Shown one piece after another: positions 16,587-26,600 of a stretch of DNA of 64,000 nt. The position numbers and the translations under genes are program-made. Source of the stretch: Myxococcales bacterium (GTDB lineage Bacteria; Myxococcota; Myxococcia; Myxococcales; JAKAPL01); contig JAKAPL010000008.1 of assembly GCA_021807105.1 (NCBI GenBank), positions 1-64,000 on the forward strand. Reading direction: 5' to 3'. Positions within the stretch are counted from its first letter, which is position 1. Each line of letters starts with the position of its first letter. A model generated the notes under the pieces. That model was given only the letters and a program-made list of their open reading frames with translations, searched no databases and had not been told where the DNA came from.

Positions 16587-18458
16587 CTACAGATCGTCCA
16601 CTTTCCGTCCCGCGAAGGCGCGCCCGATGGCCCGGTCCATCCTCCGGTGGGCAAACTCCCGGGTGGCCTCGTCGAGCGCGGCCGTCGCCTCGCGGGTCTG
16701 CTCGAGGCTCTCGGCGGCCGCGAGGCTCGCGAGCGCCGCCTCGATCCGGGCCCGCTCCCCGGCGGAGAGCAGATCCCCGTCGCCCGCGAGCGCGCCCTCG
16801 GTGGCCACGCGCAGCCGGTCCGCCTCGACCCGCGCCTCGGCGGAGAGCCGCGCCTGCACGTCCTCGCCCGCGTGCTCGATCGACTCGCGCAACATCCTCT
16901 CGACCTCTTCGTCGCTCAGCCCGTGGGACGGCTTGACCGTGACGGACTGGGTGACGCCGGTCGATTCCTCGCGCGCGGTGACCTGCAGGAGCCCGTCGGC
17001 GTCCACCTGGAAGGTCACCGCCACGCGAGCGTTGCCGGCGGGCAGCGGCGGGATCCCTTCGAGCCGGAAGCGGGCGAGCGAACGGCAGTCGGCCACCAGC
17101 TCTCGCTCGCCCTGCAGCACGTGGACATCCATGGCCGGCTGGCCGTCGGCGAAGGTCGTGAAGATCTGCGTCGCCGAGGTGGGGATGGTGCTGTTGCGCG
17201 GGATGATCTTCTCGACCACCCCCCCCATGGTCTCCAGCCCGAGGGAGAGAGGCAGCACGTCGAGCAGGAGCACGTCGCCCTGCCGCCGCGGGCCCGACAG
17301 GATGTCCGCCTGGACGGCCGCCCCGAGTGCGACGACCTGGTCGGGATCGATGTCGTGGAGAGGCTCGCGGTCGAAGAGGCGGCGGACGAACTCGCGGACG
17401 GCCGGCGCCCGGGTCGAGCCGCCGACGAGGATGACCCCGTCGAGATCGGCGGGCGTGAGGCCCGCGTCGGCGAGCGCACGCCGGCAGGGGGCGGCGGTCC
17501 GCTCGACGAGGGGGGCGATGAGCCGCTCCATCTCCGCGCGGGAGAACGCCCGATCGATCCGGCGGCCTCCGGAATCGATCTTTACCGGCACCTCGCGGGC
17601 GAGGGTGAGCGCCTCCTTCGCGCGGCGCGCCGTGACGAGGCAGGCGTGGACGAGCGCCTCCGGCGCGGGCGAGGGCGCCGCCATCTCGGCGAGGAACGCC
17701 TGGGCGATGACCCGGTCGAAGTCGTCGCCGCCGAGCACCGAGTCGCCGCCGATGGCCTTCACCTGGAAGATCCCCTCGACGAGCTGGAGGATGGAGACAT
17801 CGAAGGTCCCCCCGCCGAGATCGTAGACCGCGAAGGTCCCTTGCGCCCCCTTGTCGAGGCCGTAGGCGAGCGCGGCGGCGGTGGGCTCGGACAGGAGCCG
17901 GAGCACCTCGAGGCCCGCGAGCCTCCCCGCATCCTTGGTCGCCTGCCGCTGCGCGTCGTCGAAGTAGGCGGGGACGGTGATGACCGCCTTCTCGACGCGG
18001 CGGGAGAGCGCGGCCTCGGCCCGGCGCCGCAGCGCGCGGAGGATCTCGGCCGACGCCTCGACCGGCGTGACCTGCCGGCCGCCCGCGAGGAAGCGCACCG
18101 AACGACCGTCGCCCCCGGCGAAACGCCAGGTCGACAGCCGGCGCGTCTCGGGATCGTCCGCGCTCCTGCCCATGAACCGCTTGACGGAGGCCAGCGTGTC
18201 GGCGGGCGCGAGCGGGGCGCCGTCGCGAGCGCGGCGGCCCACGACGGGATCGCCGCCGTCCCGGTAGCGGACGACCGAGGGGAGGAGCACGCCGCCGTCC
18301 TCGTCGACCGGGAGGCAGCGCGGCCGCCCGTTCTCGACCAGGGCGACGAGGGAGTTGGTCGTGCCGAGGTCGATGCCGACGGCCAGGCCGCGGCCGGCCA
18401 TCGGGTCGAGGATCTGCAGGAGGCCGCCGGGAGCGGCCGCGGGTGGGGGCGTGATCAT
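16587..18458 (-). CDS. hscA: Hsp70-type chaperone HscA
   Basis: HscA is the ATP-driven chaperone that helps release clusters from IscU. The 623-residue protein opens with [15 protein letters not shown], then carries [14 protein letters not shown] and [15 protein letters not shown] in the ATPase domain. The substrate-binding domain follows, with [14 protein letters not shown]. It sits between hscB and fdx with 3-bp gaps, the canonical order, which separates it from DnaK. Confidence 0.95.
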   Translation of the reverse strand: MITPPPAAAPGGLLQILDPMAGRGLAVGIDLGTTNSLVALVENGRPRCLPVDEDGGVLLPSVVRYRDGGDPVVGRRARDGAPLAPADTLASVKRFMGRSADDPETRRLSTWRFAGGDGRSVRFLAGGRQVTPVEASAEILRALRRRAEAALSRRVEKAVITVPAYFDDAQRQATKDAGRLAGLEVLRLLSEPTAAALAYGLDKGAQGTFAVYDLGGGTFDVSILQLVEGIFQVKAIGGDSVLGGDDFDRVIAQAFLAEMAAPSPAPEALVHACLVTARRAKEALTLAREVPVKIDSGGRRIDRAFSRAEMERLIAPLVERTAAPCRRALADAGLTPADLDGVILVGGSTRAPAVREFVRRLFDREPLHDIDPDQVVALGAAVQADILSGPRRQGDVLLLDVLPLSLGLETMGGVVEKIIPRNSTIPTSATQIFTTFADGQPAMDVHVLQGERELVADCRSLARFRLEGIPPLPAGNARVAVTFQVDADGLLQVTAREESTGVTQSVTVKPSHGLSDEEVERMLRESIEHAGEDVQARLSAEARVEADRLRVATEGALAGDGDLLSAGERARIEAALASLAAAESLEQTREATAALDEATREFAHRRMDRAIGRAFAGRKVDDL

Positions 18459-18461
18459 GGA

Positions 18462-18980
18462 TCAGCAGGAGCCGGCGCCGGCCTCCTCGGCGAAGCGATC
18501 GTAATAGCGGATCCGCGCGAGCGCCTCCGCGGCCGCGCGCAGCTTCTCGGGAGCTGCTGGCTCGGAGAGCCCCTCGCCGAGGGCGCCGAGCGACTCCTCG
18601 CGGCGGGCGCGGACGCGCCGGACGAGCTGCTCCACCGCGTCGCGATCTCCCCCGGCCTTCGCCTCGGCGAGCGCCTCGCGCAGCTCCATCACCTCCTCGA
18701 GCAGATCCGGCGGGAGCGGCGCCTGGCTGGCGAGCGTCACGCCCTGCCGCTCGAGCAGGTGGGCGGCCCTCCGGACCGGGTCCTTGAGCGCGCGGTAGGC
18801 GTCATTGAGCGCGGTCGTCCGCGCGAGGGCGAGCCGCCGCTCGGACGGCCCGGCTCCGGCGAAGCGGTCGGGATGGAGCCGCCAGGAGAGATCGCGGAAC
18901 CGTCGCTCGATCTCCTCCGGCGAGAGCGAGAAGCGCGGCGGGAAACCCATGGCCGCGAAGTGGTCCGGTCCCGGCGCCAT
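18462..18980 (-). CDS. hscB: J-domain co-chaperone HscB
   Basis: HscB delivers IscU to HscA and stimulates its ATPase. The J domain contains the HPD motif (WRLHPDRF near residue 36). The C-terminal three-helix region with LEEVMELREALAEAK matches the HscB oligomerisation domain that binds IscU. Length is 172. The N-terminal zinc finger of some HscB proteins is absent, as in the proteobacterial type. Confidence 0.92.
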   Translation of the reverse strand: MAPGPDHFAAMGFPPRFSLSPEEIERRFRDLSWRLHPDRFAGAGPSERRLALARTTALNDAYRALKDPVRRAAHLLERQGVTLASQAPLPPDLLEEVMELREALAEAKAGGDRDAVEQLVRRVRARREESLGALGEGLSEPAAPEKLRAAAEALARIRYYDRFAEEAGAGSC

Positions 18981-18992
18981 CTCGACCGCGCG

Positions 18993-19343
18993 CTAGACCG
19001 AGAAGCTCGTCCCGCAGCCGCAAGACTGCTGGGCCTTCGGGTTCTCGAGCTTGAAGCCGCGCCCCATGAGCGTCTGGACGAAGTCGAGCCTCGATCCGCG
19101 CAGGAAGAGGAGGCTCTTCGGGTCGATGTAGACCCGCGCGCCCGACAGCTCGAAGAGCGTGTCGGTCGGGCGTGGCTCGTCGCACAGCTCGAAGACGTAC
19201 GAGAGCCCGGAGCAGCCGCCGCCGCGCACGCCGACCCGCAGGCCGGTCCGCGTGTTCGTCTCGGGCCGGCCGCGGAGGGCTTCCAGGATCTTCTCGGCGG
19301 CCTTCGGGGTCAGCGAGAAGGCGGGCGCTTCCGGGAGGCTCAC
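18993..19343 (-). CDS. iscA: A-type Fe-S carrier IscA
   Basis: This is an A-type carrier that receives clusters and passes them to apo-proteins. The three conserved cysteines are present: one in GGGCSGLSY and two in the terminal SCGCGTSF. Length (116) is typical. It lies between iscU and hscB with gaps of 3 and 12 bp. Confidence 0.94.
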   Translation of the reverse strand: MSLPEAPAFSLTPKAAEKILEALRGRPETNTRTGLRVGVRGGGCSGLSYVFELCDEPRPTDTLFELSGARVYIDPKSLLFLRGSRLDFVQTLMGRGFKLENPKAQQSCGCGTSFSV

Positions 19344-19346
19344 GGG

Positions 19347-19748
19347 CTAGTTCCCCGTCCCCGTGGGGCTCGCGTGCTTTCGCCGCCAGTCGGCGACCGC
19401 CGCCTTGATCGCGTCCTCGGCGAGCACCGAGCAGTGGATCTTGACCGGCGGCAGCGCCAGCTCCTTCGCCACGTCGGTGTTCTTGATCGTGAGCGCCTGG
19501 TCGATGGTCTTACCCTTGACCCATTCGGTGACGAGCGAGGAGCTCGCGATCGCCGAGCCGCAGCCGAAGGTCTTGAACTTCGCGTCCTCGATCCGGCCGT
19601 CGTCGGCGATCCGGATCTGCAGCCGCATGACGTCGCCGCAGGCGGGCGCGCCGACGAGACCGGTGCCGACGTTCGGGTCGCTCTTGTCGAGGGTGCCGAC
19701 GTTTCTCGGGTTCTCGTAATGCTCCAGGACCTTCTCGCTGTATGCCAT
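19347..19748 (-). CDS. iscU: Fe-S scaffold protein IscU
   Basis: IscU is the scaffold on which IscS sulfur and iron assemble. Cluster ligands lie in GAPACGDVM, TFGCGSAIASSS and KIHCSVLAEDA, and LPPVK, the HscA-recognition motif, is intact just before the last Cys. The ATG at 19748 has TAGGAGAG ahead of it and gives the conserved MAYSEKVLEHYENPRNVG start; an upstream start at 19781 is less likely. About 117 bp separate it from iscS. Confidence 0.96.
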   Translation of the reverse strand: MAYSEKVLEHYENPRNVGTLDKSDPNVGTGLVGAPACGDVMRLQIRIADDGRIEDAKFKTFGCGSAIASSSLVTEWVKGKTIDQALTIKNTDVAKELALPPVKIHCSVLAEDAIKAAVADWRRKHASPTGTGN

Positions 19749-19865
19749 CTTCGCTCTCCTACCGTTCTGTCCGGGGACCACCTCGCGCGCCGAGGGGGCC
19801 CCGGGACCGTCCCCGCAGGACGCGCCAGGGGCCCTCGAAGGCCAAGGGAGCTCCCGGACCGGACA

Positions 19866-21083
19866 CTAGTGCGCCTGACCCCAGGCCACCTTGTGCAAGT
19901 CCATGCCCTCCTTGGCCATCTCGTAGAGCGGGGACATCTCGCGGAGCTTGCGCGCCTTCGCGACCACCAGGTCCGCCACGTAGTCGGCCTCCTCGTCGGT
20001 GTTGAAGCGGCCGAGCCCGAAGCGGATCGACGAATGGGCGAGATCCTCGGGGACGCCGCAGGCGCGCAGCACGTAGGACGGCTCGAGGCTCGCCGAAGTG
20101 CAGGCGCTGCCCGAGGAGACGGCCACGTCCTTGATGGCCATCATGAGGGCCTCCCCCTCGACGTAGGAGAACGAGAGGTTGAGGTTCCCGGGGAGCCGGT
20201 GCGTGAGCGACCCGTTGAGCGTCACGAGGTCGAGTCCCTCGGTAATCTTCTTTCGCATCCGCTCCCGCATGGCGGTGAGCCGCGCGCCCTCCGCCGCCAT
20301 CTCCGCCTCCGCGATCTCGCAGGCGCGGGCGAAGCCGACGATGCCCGGGACGTTGAGCGTGCCCGAGCGCATGCCCCGCTCGTGGCCGCCGCCGTCGATC
20401 TGCTCCGCGAGGCGGACCCGTGGCTTGCGGCGGACGTAGAGTGCCCCGACCCCCTTGGGGCCGTAAATCTTGTGGGCGGTGAGCGAGGCGAGGTCGACGT
20501 TGGCCTTCTCGACGTCGAAGGGGACCTTCCCCACCCCCTGGACCGCGTCGCAGTGGAAGAGGACGCCGCGTTCCCGGCAGATCCTCCCGATCTCCTCCAC
20601 CGGCTGGATCGTCCCGATCTCGTTGTTCGCCAGCATGATGGAGACCAGGATGGTCTTCGGGCCGATGGCCTTCTTCAGATCCTCCGGATCGATCCGGCCG
20701 TCCGTGCCCACCGGCAGGTAGCTCACCTCGCAGCCCTGGCGTTCCAGCCGTTTCATGCTGTCGAGGACGGCCTTGTGCTCGATCTTGCCTGTGATCAGGT
20801 GGTTGCCCTTCTCACGGTAGAACTCGGCCACCCCCTTGATGGCGAGGTTGTCGCTCTCCGTCGCCCCGGACGTGAAGAGGATCTCCTTGCCGGAGGCGCC
20901 GATGAGCCTCCCGATGGCCTCGCGCGACCGCTCGACCGCCTCCTCGGCCCTCCAGCCGAAGACGTGGTTGCGGGAGGATGCGTTGCCGAAGGTCTCCTTG
21001 AAGAACGGGAGCATCGCGTCGAGCACCCGCGGGTCGACCGGCGTCGTCGCGTGATTGTCCATGTAGATAGGCAACTTGACCAT
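19866..21083 (-). CDS. iscS: Cysteine desulfurase IscS
   Basis: This PLP enzyme removes sulfur from Cys for Fe-S and other thio-cofactors. It starts [19 protein letters not shown] at 21083; a TTG further upstream (21164) would overlap the transcription start and is rejected. The PLP Lys lies near residue 205 in [12 protein letters not shown]. The sulfur-carrying Cys328 is in [14 protein letters not shown], a position matching E. coli. It is the first gene of iscS-iscU-iscA-hscB-hscA-fdx-iscX. Confidence 0.96.
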   Translation of the reverse strand: MVKLPIYMDNHATTPVDPRVLDAMLPFFKETFGNASSRNHVFGWRAEEAVERSREAIGRLIGASGKEILFTSGATESDNLAIKGVAEFYREKGNHLITGKIEHKAVLDSMKRLERQGCEVSYLPVGTDGRIDPEDLKKAIGPKTILVSIMLANNEIGTIQPVEEIGRICRERGVLFHCDAVQGVGKVPFDVEKANVDLASLTAHKIYGPKGVGALYVRRKPRVRLAEQIDGGGHERGMRSGTLNVPGIVGFARACEIAEAEMAAEGARLTAMRERMRKKITEGLDLVTLNGSLTHRLPGNLNLSFSYVEGEALMMAIKDVAVSSGSACTSASLEPSYVLRACGVPEDLAHSSIRFGLGRFNTDEEADYVADLVVAKARKLREMSPLYEMAKEGMDLHKVAWGQAH

Positions 21084-21169
21084 CGTCGAGAGGCTCTCCT
21101 TCACGCCCTTGACGCCCTTGCGCGAGCCGCGGGGGAATGTGGAGTCCGAACGTCCATCATGCAAGGCGA

Positions 21170-21198
21170 GTTGTAGCGTCCGCTCTGTGGCTTGTCAA
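21170..21198 (-). promoter_or_regulatory. Sigma70-type promoter of the isc operon
   Basis: On the minus strand, TTGACA (21193-21198) and TACAAC (21170-21175) are separated by exactly 17 bp. Transcription would start near 21163, giving an untranslated leader of about 80 nt before iscS. No iscR gene lies next to it, and I see no obvious IscR palindrome over the promoter. Confidence 0.7.
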
Positions 21199-21257
21199 TC
21201 CAAAGGGCCGAGGAGCCCAGGGCCCCCGCAAGGTCGCGGCGCGCGAACCTGGTTATG

Positions 21258-21313
21258 AGGAATCCATGAAACCAGGAGGTTTTCTTCCTGCCTTCCTGGT
21301 TTCCTCATCAAAG
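21258..21313. repeat. Long hairpin preceding the 21-bp array
   Basis: GAAACCAGGA at about 21267-21276 pairs with TCCTGGTTTC at about 21295-21304, with further pairing of GAGGAA-type and TTCCTC-type flanks. It could terminate readthrough or mark one edge of the repeat tract. No U-tract follows. Confidence 0.5.
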
Positions 21314-21417
21314 TTTCGCTCGCTGCACGACTTTGCCGGGGCCCTGCCGAGGAGCCACCCCAGTTTTCTTGAGCCCTCTACGCGATTCCTGGACCTGTTC
21401 CGGCTCCCCTTTCCGCC

Positions 21418-21970
21418 CCTCCGATCGCAGCCTCCGGGCCTCCGATCGCTGCTTCCGGCTCTCCGTCCGCAGCCTCCAAGGCTCCGATCGATGCCTCCAA
21501 GCCTTCCATCGATGCCTCGAAGCCTTCCATCGATGCCTCCAAGGTCCCGGGTAGCTCCTTCCGGCGACCCGATCGCTCCCTCCGGCTGCCCGATCGCTCC
21601 CCCCGGCGACCCGATCGCTGCTTCCGGCGACCCGGCCGCTGCTCCCGGCTCTTCGGTGGGCTCGACGGAAGGCTTCGAGGCATCGACAGGAGCCTTCGAG
21701 GCATCGATGGAAGGCTTCGAGGCATCTTCCGGAGAGTCCGGGAGCACGATCGATCGACCCGGAAGCTGCGATCGGAGCCTTGGAAGCTGCGGACGGAGCC
21801 TTGGAAGCTGCGGACGGAGCCTTGGAAGCTGCGGACGGAGCCTTGGAGGCTGCGGACGGAGCCCTGGGAGCTGCGATCGATGGCTTGGAGGCTGCAATGG
21901 AAGGCTTGGAGGCTGCGATGGAAGCCTCGGAGGCTGCGGACGGGGCCGTGGAAGCTTTCGATCGGAGAGC
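21418..21970. repeat. Degenerate 21-bp-period array, inverted about its centre
   Basis: About 26 consecutive 21-bp units can be laid out without indels. The left half is built on units such as ctccgatcgatgcctccaag. The right half (from about 21760) uses near reverse complements such as ttggaagctgcgatcggag, with tandem near-identical units at 21775-21860. The centre is near 21680. Because 21 is a multiple of three and stops are rare, most of the six frames stay open and read as heptapeptide repeats. I see no start with a ribosome site, so I do not call a protein. It occupies the large spacer between the divergent isc operon and the ccdA-like gene. Confidence 0.8.
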
Positions 21971-22066
21971 CGGTTCCCGGCCTCGGCGGCCCTTTGGGGG
22001 CAACGACACGCGGGGTGGGGGGCGAAACTTGGGTCAGCTCCACAAAGGGCGCCCCAATCCGTCCGT

Positions 22067-22107
22067 CAAGAAGCCTCGCCCCGTGTGGGGCGTGGCCCTG
22101 GCCGGCG
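22067..22107. repeat. Hairpin repeat shared with 14085-14126
   Basis: The block caagaagcctcgccccgtgt, followed by ggggcg and ctggccggcg, is about 80% identical to 14085-14126. It forms a GC-rich stem (GCCTCGCCCC with GGGGCG-type bases). Both copies lie 100-250 bp upstream of a gene start. Confidence 0.6.
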
Positions 22108-22119
22108 CGCGGTCCGCGA

Positions 22120-22148
22120 TTGCCTAGGATGAACCGGCCGTCTATAAA
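22120..22148 (+). promoter_or_regulatory. Sigma70-type promoter of the ccdA/thioredoxin gene
   Basis: TTGCCT (22120-22125) and TATAAA (22143-22148) have a 17-bp spacer. The predicted start near 22155 gives a leader of about 40 nt. The leader contains a short inverted repeat, cgtggcgag/ctcgtgg-like, around 22160-22175. Confidence 0.55.
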
Positions 22149-22196
22149 AAGGCTCGTAACGTGGCGAGTCCACGAGGGACTCCCTGAACGAGCCCG

Positions 22197-23573
22197 ATGA
22201 CGATGAAACGAACCGCGCTGCTCCTGGGACTCTCCTCGGCCGGCGGCCTCCTGGTCGCCGCGGCGCCCGACCTGATGCCCGGTGGGCCCTCGACCTCCCT
22301 CGACGCGGCCGCCGTCCTGGCGAGCGGCCGGCTGTGGGCCGCGACGGGCATCGTCTTCGTCGGCGGTCTCCTGACCGCCTTGACGCCCTGCGTCTACCCC
22401 CTCATCCCGATTACCGTCGGGATCCTCGGGGGCAGGACCGGCGCCGGGGCCCGGCCGAACCGCCGCCGATCGGCCCTCCTCACGTCCGTCTACATCCTGG
22501 GGATGGCCACGATGTTCGTCGCCCTCGGGCTCGTCGCCGCCCGCTCGGGCAAGGTCTTCGGGGTGAAGACCCTGTCGAATCCTTGGGTCGTCGGCGGGCT
22601 TGCCCTCTTCTTCACCATCATGGCCGCCTCGATGTTCGGCGCCTTCGACCTCGCCCTCCCCCCCGCGCTCGCCGCGCGCCTCGACAAGGTCGGCGGCGCG
22701 GGCGTCTCGGGAGCCTTTGGGATGGGGCTCGTGGCCGGCATCGTCGCCGCCCCGTGCACCGGGCCCGTGCTGCTCTCGATCCTCGCGTACATCGGCGCAC
22801 ACCAGTCGATGGTCCTCGGCGCGACCCTGCTCTTCTTCTACGCGCTGGGGATCGGCGTCCCGTTCTTCCTTATCGGGGTCTTCAGCTTTTCGCTCGGCAA
22901 GAGCGGTCCTTGGATGGACGCGGTCAAGAGCCTCTTCGGGATCGCGCTGCTCGCCCTCGCCGCCGGCTATCTGCGCGACGTCGTCCCGGGGCTCAAGGAA
23001 GCGCTGCCCGGCGGCCCGTGGGCCGTGGCGGCGGCCGCGGCTGCGGTCGGCGTCGGCCTGCTCCTCGGGGCGGTCCACCGCTCTTTCCACGGCGCGTGGC
23101 GGGAGAAGGTCCTCAAGGCCGCAGGGGTCGCCCTCGTCGTCCTCGGCGTCTCGCTCCGCTTCGGGTTCGAGGGCACGGCGCGGGCCGAATGCGTGGACCC
23201 GGGCGACCCCACCTGCCGGAACGCCGGCGTCGCCTGGACGCACGACCTCGACGCCGGCCTCGCGCGGGCCCGATCCGAGGGGCGGCCGGTCTTCATCGAT
23301 TTCTACGCGGACTGGTGCGGCGCGTGCAAGGAGCTGGACAGCAAGACCTACGTCGACCGCGGGGTGCGGCAGGCGAGCCGGAGGTTCGTTGCGATCAAGG
23401 TCGACGGGACGCGGGAGGACGACGCCCTCGACGCCATCTACGACCGTTTTGGCGTCGAGGGACTGCCGACCGTGGTCTTCATCGACAGCCGCGGGAACGT
23501 GCTCAAGGAGCCGCGGGTGGCCGGCTTCGTACCGCCCGCGGTGATGATCGCCGACTTCGCGCGGGTGCGGTAG
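22197..23573 (+). CDS. CcdA/DsbD-type transmembrane thiol reductase with C-terminal thioredoxin domain
   Basis: The protein moves electrons from cytoplasmic thioredoxin across the inner membrane to periplasmic thiols. Its hydrophobic core (about residues 45-315) carries the two redox cysteines in LTALTPCVYPL and AAPCTGPVL. A periplasmic thioredoxin domain follows with ADWCGACKELDSKTY. It thus matches the beta and gamma domains of DsbD, but the N-terminal nDsbD alpha domain is absent and replaced by a short signal-anchor. The 458-residue length fits this. Two in-frame ATGs at 22197 and 22203 are equally plausible starts. It could support disulfide isomerisation or cytochrome c maturation, and the neighbouring Cys-rich proteins make the former attractive. 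Confidence 0.85.
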   Translation: MTMKRTALLLGLSSAGGLLVAAAPDLMPGGPSTSLDAAAVLASGRLWAATGIVFVGGLLTALTPCVYPLIPITVGILGGRTGAGARPNRRRSALLTSVYILGMATMFVALGLVAARSGKVFGVKTLSNPWVVGGLALFFTIMAASMFGAFDLALPPALAARLDKVGGAGVSGAFGMGLVAGIVAAPCTGPVLLSILAYIGAHQSMVLGATLLFFYALGIGVPFFLIGVFSFSLGKSGPWMDAVKSLFGIALLALAAGYLRDVVPGLKEALPGGPWAVAAAAAAVGVGLLLGAVHRSFHGAWREKVLKAAGVALVVLGVSLRFGFEGTARAECVDPGDPTCRNAGVAWTHDLDAGLARARSEGRPVFIDFYADWCGACKELDSKTYVDRGVRQASRRFVAIKVDGTREDDALDAIYDRFGVEGLPTVVFIDSRGNVLKEPRVAGFVPPAVMIADFARVR

Positions 23574-23680
23574 CGGGAGAGCCGCGCGGGGCCGGGATCC
23601 CCCGCGCCCCATCACACCGCGGCCTTCGCCGGATCCATCGCCGAATCTCTGCGCGGCGCGAGATTCCCGGAAGTCATCGA

Positions 23681-26600
23681 TCAGAAGGGGCCGGGAGGAG
23701 GAGGCGGGGGAGCCGCTTCGCATTGGCCCCGCGCGCACGTCTCGGTCGCGCCGCACATCACGCCGCAGCCGCCGCAGTTCTTCGGGTCGTACGCGAGGCT
23801 GACGCAGGCCCCCGCGCAGAGATCCTCGCCGAACGAGCAGCGGCAATGTCCGAAACGGCAGACCTCGCCGGAGCCCGCCAGGCAGGCGTTACCGCAAGCC
23901 CCGCAGTCCGACGCGTTCGCCATCGTGTCCACGCAGGCCCCGTCGCAGTCCGTCATGAACGGGCTGCAACTGGTCTGGCAGGTCCCGAACTGGCAGACCT
24001 GCCCGGCGGGGCAGACCGCGCCGCAACCTCCGCAGTCCATGGGATCGCTGTTCGTATCCACGCAGGCCCCGCCGCAGAGGGACTGGCCCGAGGGACACTG
24101 GCAGGCGCCCGAGCGACAGAGCTGGCCGCCCGTGCAGGCGAGCCCACAGCCGCCGCAGTCTTGCGGATCACGGCCGGTGTCGACACAGCCGCCGAGGCAC
24201 GAGGCGAGGCCCGGCGAGCACGTGGCCGTGCAGCCGCCGTTCTGGCAGGACTGGCCCGACGGACAGGCGGCGCCGCAGGAACCGCAGTTGGCGGCGCTCG
24301 CGGCGAGGTCGACGCAGGCGCCGTTGCACCGGGTCAGGCCGGAAGGACAGTCGCACGCGCCCTGGTTGCAGACCCCGGGGGCCGCGCAGGTCTGGCCGCA
24401 GCCGCCGCAGTCGGAGGCCGCGGTCTCCAGATCCACGCAGGATCCGCCGCAGTCGGTCAGGCCCAGGCCGCAGCTCGCCGTGCAGTGCCCGGCCGAGCAG
24501 ACCTGCGTGCCCGGGCAGGCGGCGGCGCAACTGCCGCAGTCGCCGTGGTGGCTCGATAGGTCGACGCAGACCCCGCCACACGAGGTCTCGCCGGGCGGGC
24601 AGGCGCAGGCGCCGTCGAGGCAGAACATCCCCCCCGTGCAGGCGAGCCCGCAGCCACCGCAGTTCTTCGCGTCAGACATCGAGTCGACGCAGACACCGCC
24701 GCAGCTCGTCTCGCCCGGGGGACAGGCGACACACCCGCCGCCCTGGCAGACGGCGCCCGCGGGGCAGGTCTTCCCGCAGGTCCCGCAGTCGTTCGGGTCT
24801 GTGGCCGTGTTCACGCAGGAGCCGCCACAGTCCACCTCCGGCGGAGGACACGGCTCCTTCGCGCAGGAGCCGTTCACGCAGCTCCCGGTCGGGCAGACGG
24901 TCGCGCAGGTCCCGCAGTTGTTCGGGTCGGTCTGCGTGTCGGTGCACTTGCCGCCGCAAAGCTGCTGGGGCGCCGGGCAAGAGTTCTGGGAGCAGGAGCC
25001 GTCCACGCAGGAGAGGGTCAGGCAGATGGTGCCGCAGCCGCCGCAGTTGACCGGGTCGGTCTCGAGATTCGAGCAGATCGAGTATCCGTAGTCGTTGCAG
25101 AGCACCGAGGGCGGCGCGCAGCCGCAGCTCCCGTTCACGCAGGTCTCGCCGAGACCCGAGCACTTCGCGCCGCAGCTCCCGCAGTTGTTCGGATCCGTCA
25201 GCAGATCGGCGCAGTTGCCGTAGCACAGGACGGCCGGCGGCTGGCAGGAAGACCCGCAGCTCCCCTGGCTGCAGAGCTCGCCGGCCGGACAGGCCTTGCC
25301 GCACGCGCCGCAGTTGAACCGGTCGGACTGGGTGTCGGTGCAGGTCCCGTTGCAGTTCGTGAGGCCCCCCAAGCAGCCGCACTGGTAGTTTTCGCAGACG
25401 CCGCTCTGGCAGATATTTCCGCAGCTCCCGCAGCTATAGGGGTCGTTCTCCACGTTGACGCAGAAGCCGTAGCACTGGATCTGGCCTGGCGGGCAGTTCC
25501 CGCATTGCCCCTGACTGCACGAGTCGCCGGGGGCGCAGGCGTTCCCGCAGGAGCCGCAGTGGTTCGTGTCGGTGGACAGGTCGACGCAGGTCCCGCCGCA
25601 GTTGGTGCTCCCCGGGGGACAGAAACCTCCGTCGGAGCCCGCGTCGGGGGTGCCGCCGTCGAGGCCGCTGCAGAAGCCCTGCTGGCAAGTCTCGCCCGGG
25701 AGGCAGGCGTAGCCGCAGCTCCCGCAGTCGGCCGGATCGACGAGGGCGTTCACGCACTGGCCGCCGCAGTCGGTCTCGCCGGTCGGGCAGATGACGGCGC
25801 AGGCGCCCGACTGGCAGCCCTCGCCGGCCGGGCAGACGAAGCCGCAGCTCCCGCAGTCTTCGGGATCGGTCTGGAGATTCACGCAGGCGCCGCCGCAGTC
25901 GGTGGCGCCCGGCGGGCACTCGGGGAGACACTTCCCGCCGAGGCAGGTCGACGGGGCCGTGCAGGCGTCGCCGCAGGCGCCGCAGTCGGCGGGGTCGGTC
26001 GCCGGGTCGACACAGGCGTTCGAACAGAGGAGATCGCCCGGCGGGCAGGCGCACGTGCCGGCGCTGCACGTCTGCCCGGTCAGGCAGGCATGGCCGCAGC
26101 TCCCGCAATCCGCGGGATTCGCCGACAGGTCCACGCAGGCCCCGGCGCAGTCGACCTGCCCGGTCGGGCATTGCGTCAAGCACTGACCCGAGGAGCAGAC
26201 CTGGCCGGCGGCGCAGGGACGATCGCAGGCGCCGCAGTTCTGCGGGTCGCTGCCCGTGTCGGTGCAGACGCCGTTGCAGTCGGACTGCGGCGGCGGACAG
26301 GGGAGCACGCAGTGGCTCTCCTGACAGCTCTGGCCGATGCCGCACGCCGTCCCGCAGCCGCCGCAATCCAGGTCGTCGCTCGTCAGGTCCACGCAGCCGC
26401 CGGAGCAGTCGGTGAGGCCCGGCGGACAGGCGGGCGCGCAGGCGCCGCCGTTGCAGACGCCGCCGTCCCCGCAGGTCAGACCACACTTTCCGCAGTCGCG
26501 GGGATCGGTGTCGAGGTTCGTGCAGCCGTCGGCACAGAGCGTCTCGCCCGCGGCGCAGGCGCAGCTACCCGTCACGCAGGTCTCCGTCGGCGCGCACGCC

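Noticed and set aside
16266-21176. A 1636-codon open frame on the plus strand, antisense to the whole isc operon
   Set aside because: It is the mirror of well-supported genes in GC-rich DNA; its product is Arg/Glu/Gly-rich low-complexity sequence with no family signature.
21137-22132. Heptapeptide-repeat proteins on either strand of the 21-bp array
   Set aside because: Most frames are open because the period is 21 bp; none has a ribosome site or known domain, so I treat the region as DNA repeats.
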